24,247 bases of DNA from Elysia marginata (lineage: Eukaryota; Mollusca; Gastropoda; Plakobranchidae), in contig BMAT01010556.1 in assembly GCA_019649035.1 (NCBI GenBank), positions 224,211 to 248,457 on the forward strand. The letters run 5' to 3'. The translations under genes and the position numbers were made by a program. This document shows positions 21,103-24,247 of the stretch, one piece after another; position 1 is the first letter of the stretch; every line of letters starts with the position of its first letter. Under the pieces are notes generated by a model. It did not search any database. It had not been told where the DNA came from and saw only the letters and a program-made list of their open reading frames with translations.

Positions 21103-21475
21103 CTAGAGATCCAGGTAAAAGCCAATCCGTTTCCATTATGCTTTGATTGACTTCATAAGCAGCTCGTCGATACTGCACTCCGGAATCACGACAGGTGAAC
21201 GAAGTTCTTTCTCTGATCCGTTTTATACAATCATGGCATCAATTCGAGGTCCTCTATGGTTGTTGTTTTTTCATCCATCTTCTGCCGTCTTTTTCAGTCT
21301 AATTTTCTCTCTTTCTACCTCTCACTCGATATGTCTTTATAAAAGAGCCCTGTCCATTCCCCTTCTATTAGCCATTCCTGTTATTTTTCTTTCTCTTTTA
21401 AATACTCTTCCTACCAAACCTTTCCCCTTTTGTTTTCTTTTTCTCTCCCCCCCCTCTCATTATCTCCTCTATCAA
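21103..21475. other. non-coding, C/T-rich towards its 3' end
   Basis: From about 21280 the + strand is enriched in C and T, grading into the next microsatellite. The 141-codon frame at 21143-21568 (begins TTG) encodes Ser/Leu/Phe low complexity and runs into the repeat, so it is not called as a gene. Confidence 0.5.
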
Positions 21476-21583
21476 CCTGTCTGTCTGTCTGTATCTAACA
21501 ATCTATCTGTCTATTTATCTATCTATCTTTCTATATCTATCTACCTATCTATCTGTCTAGCTAGCTAGCTATACATCTGTCTA
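21476..21583 (+). repeat. compound TGTC / ATCT / CTAG microsatellite
   Basis: TGTC units (from 21478), then ATCT units with interruptions, a short CTAG run (about 21558-21568), then degenerate ATCT-like sequence. Confidence 0.9.
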
Positions 21584-22672
21584 TGTATTATACATATCTA
21601 TATATTTTTCTTCATATGTAGTTGCTTCTTTTTCCAAAATTATTCTTGTAGAATTCTGTTCTTGTTCTTTCTCTTCATGCAACGTTTATTATATTCTTTT
21701 AAAATCGACTATCCCATGTCGTTTTGGCATTTGGTTTCACTTAACAATTCTTTTGATTTGTTAAATCGCTATCCCTTTCTGCTCTCACATGAACGCATTT
21801 CGTCGCATAAAAACACGCTGGCAACTGCTTCAACTTGTGAACTTTTAATATTAATGCGCGTGAAAACATAACAATAATAATAATACAGGTTGTTGCAAAG
21901 AGGCCCACTGGTTGGAACATTTTGTATGTCGTAGAAGGGTCTCACTCCACGCATCATTGTATCTCAATGGGCGCACCAGACATGATCCACTAGATATTGG
22001 CCAAAAGATAATTCAATATTTTTGTAGTAAGCTGCTATTTTCACCCTCGTTTCAAACTCGTAAAGTTATGATCATGATTGCTCTGTACGTTTTCCAATAA
22101 CATGAAATAATAATTTGTCGCTTGTAAACATTCAAAGCATTCCTGACAATCTTTTTGTCAACAGTAGCAGCAACAACAACAACCGATAGGGCACGATTTG
22201 CAAAGTACGCTTTTCTGGTCTAACGTATTGGTAATTCTTAGTCTTAGAATAAAGCGTTAGGAACGTAGAAAGCTAAGGTTTTTTAGGTATTTTTACACTG
22301 TTAAAACTTGAACTTCTCACATGCAGTTCATCGTCTATTATGAACGTTTTAGTAAACAGTTCATGGAAGTTTGAGGAAGTTATTAAACCAATTACCTCCT
22401 TAATCTCTTATTGAGAGCAAACCTTTTAGAGAACGGTTTTCATTTTTGACTTACCAATATTGATTCTTCCGGGACATTCAAAGTGCAATATCTGCAGTAT
22501 AAACAATATGGGAGATACTGCAGTTTGATTGTCAACGTCAGCACTAACTCTGACCAGCGTTTAGCAGCAGTTTTTCTCAAATTTAACACGTTTGATTTGG
22601 TCTAATAAAAGCGCTTTATTGGTTGATAGAGCCGCGCTAATTACACGTTATGTTATTTTCAACTTCACCCAC

Positions 22673-22677
<5 letters not shown>
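21584..22677. other. non-coding stretch with a short hairpin
   Basis: AT-rich, no coding frame. Four AAT units lie near 21872. CTGCAGTAT (22492-22500) and ATACTGCAG (22515-22523) form a perfect 9-bp stem with a 14-base loop. CAAT (22486-22489) can also pair with ATTG (22528-22531) across an internal loop. This is shorter than a usual animal pre-miRNA stem. Confidence 0.4.
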
Positions 22678-22678
<1 letters not shown>

Positions 22679-22753
<75 letters not shown>

Positions 22754-22767
22754 TTCTCTCTCTCACA
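22679..22767 (+). repeat. CT dinucleotide microsatellite
   Basis: Long CT run with a few interruptions (CATC, CCCT), pyrimidines on the + strand, followed by C/T-rich sequence to about 22880 that ends in a strong 3' splice-site match. Confidence 0.95.
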
Positions 22768-22882
22768 AACATACCCATAAGTACACCCGCTAATCTCTTA
22801 TTCCCCCTCTTTTCTTGTTCTGCTCCCCCTTTCTTTTGCTTTATCTGCTTTTCTCTTTTTTTTCTCTCCCACCTCTTTGCAG

Positions 22883-23021
22883 TTCTTTACCCCTGTTTCT
22901 CGCAGACAAATCCAAAAACAATACAACTTGACAAATGACTAACAGGTCATATCTTGACTACCTCAGCCACTATCTGTTACATTTTCTCACGAAGGAGAAC
23001 AAACAAGTTGAGTCGAGTCGG
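22883..23021 (+). other. exon-like segment with strong splice signals and stops in all frames
   Basis: A long pyrimidine tract ends in TTTGCAG at 22882, a second acceptor (TTTCTCGCAG) ends at 22905, and a consensus donor GG/GTAAGT follows 23021. Joined in phase 0 to the exon ending at 5870, the first acceptor would add FFTPVSRRQIQKQYNLTND then stop; the second would stop after ten codons. The 116-base form has stops in all three frames. It could be a poison or non-coding exon, or a decoy produced by the microsatellite-derived pyrimidine tract. Confidence 0.2.
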
Positions 23022-24247
23022 GTAAGTCGACCCACTGACGCAGGTTCAAAATTAATCTACATCCCTAACTTGTAGTAACAGCTCACGTCCGCGTCTCCAC
23101 CGCGGACTGCAAAGATAAAGATCATCATTTGCCCAGAAGCCCAGGTAACAAAAAAGCATTGAGCGGCTTGCGCCAAGTTTATCAGGACAGGCTGAGGCAG
23201 TACTTGAGCTGGCTCATCAGGCACTGTTGTTGTCTATCTCTCTCGAAACTGCCTGGAGGTCTGATATCCCCGTCATCTGCCCCCACAACACGGGCCCTGG
23301 GGGTTCTAGATCTCGCTGTCATCTACCCTGGGCCTGGGAAGAAAGCAGTTGGGATGACCCAGTTCAAAACATAACTAAGCAAGATAACGTCTTTTGTTTT
23401 CTGGGTCGATCTTTGACTTCGGAGGAAAAAATGGTCTGGTGAACAAAACATGGTGTTTATTTATCTCAGAGAGAGAGAGTACCGCAAAGTACATGGTTAA
23501 CTGTGTATTAGTCTTGATAACTACGATCCTTTGAGCTAAACTATGTTTACATGTTTGAATTGAAAATTTGGGCCCTTTTTGCTTTTGTCCATATTGAACA
23601 CCCTTGGTTTTAACATGACATATAACTTTGAGCCGCAATAAATTGTGCAATGCTGAACAGAAATACAGATACAATTACTACATAACGCCGCGGTCAGATA
23701 ATGTGCAGTATCTTAATGATGTCAGAACTAGGGAAACCCTGATCTAATGCCGCTCTTGGTCAACACAGTTGACTTTAAACATCAAACGGATGAAAATTTC
23801 ATTGCTAGTCCAAAGTATAACTACATGTATTATTGTAATACCTGTTAATATTAAAATCAGTGTTGAGTTTAAAACGAGGCGTCTATTAACATGTGAATTG
23901 GCAATAAATTAAGAAATTCATTATAAGATATCATCAGATTTTAAAAATTTTAAAAGATAAATAATACTTTAGAGATTTCAAATTGCAACTTTCATTAAGA
24001 CTGTCTCTTAATACCATTTAGGGCAGTTTGATATTCCTCTGTAACTAACGATTTGTTAGCTTCCACCATGGAATTATAATACTATTTCTATGGAATTATC
24101 GTTTCCGCAATAGTTTTCATATTTTAAAAATGTTTTCAAAAATTCACTTTACATCTCCAGGTAATAGAATCCCCGACGCTGATTGAGAGCTTTGATTCAT
24201 AACTTTGTCACCTGTGAGGGTGTAAACGATCAGTCATACCGACGCGT
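23022..24247. other. non-coding stretch to the window end, no gene seen
   Basis: About 23080-23370 is GC-richer. A frame at 23129-23374 (81 codons, begins TTG) crosses it but has no recognisable motif. A short GA run lies at 23468-23479. The last 700 bases are AT-rich. Donor-like CAG/GTAACA (about 23130) and CAG/GTAATA (about 24160) lack matching upstream acceptors with an open in-phase frame. Confidence 0.5.

Noticed and set aside
21143-21568. 141-codon Ser/Leu/Phe-rich frame with a hydrophobic look
   Set aside because: It begins at TTG and derives from C/T-rich sequence running into a TGTC/ATCT microsatellite, so apparent membrane segments are compositional.
23129-23374. 81-codon frame as a downstream coding exon
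   Set aside because: It begins at TTG, has no acceptor giving the required phase and no recognisable motif.

Overview
The window is AT-rich, gene-poor animal nuclear DNA. Pointers to an animal genome are a phase-0 GT splice donor after a very long coding exon, a strong start-codon context, kilobases of non-coding sequence, and dense simple repeats of the CT, TGTC, ATCT and AAT families. A mollusc or another marine invertebrate would fit that repeat profile, but nothing here proves the group.

One gene is well supported, on the + strand. Its first coding exon runs from the ATG at 3114 to a consensus donor at 5870/5871 and encodes 919 residues of a serine-rich, probably disordered protein. I cannot name it. 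It has a canonical 14-3-3 type motif, several basic-serine sites, an acidic patch and a basic C-terminal patch, as in regulatory N-terminal tails of signalling or cytoskeletal proteins. Catalytic or folded domains would have to lie in later exons. The leader probably begins at a strong 3' splice site (2708/2709). It carries three small upstream reading frames, the first a bare AUG-UAA, and a short hairpin plus an 8-bp palindrome directly before the start codon. A TATA/CCAAT alternative promoter model is also possible.

Layout: 1-2237, upstream sequence with one compound microsatellite; 2238-2600, possible promoter; 2709-3113, leader; 3114-5870, coding; 5871 to the end, 18.4 kb that looks like intron (or intron plus intergenic DNA). 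In that last part I find no convincing conserved coding exon. It holds a possible short terminal exon at 6221, a non-coding exon-like segment at 22883-23021, many microsatellites, two short tandem duplications near 12.0 and 16.6 kb, two pairs of diverged dispersed repeats at 16.0-17.1 kb, and isolated transcription-factor-type motifs. All long C/T tracts lie on the + strand.

I saw no tRNA, rRNA, CRISPR, retroelement coding region or intact DNA transposon. No novel multi-gene system is visible. The most useful leads are the unassigned protein, its uORF-bearing leader, and the alternative 3' ends.
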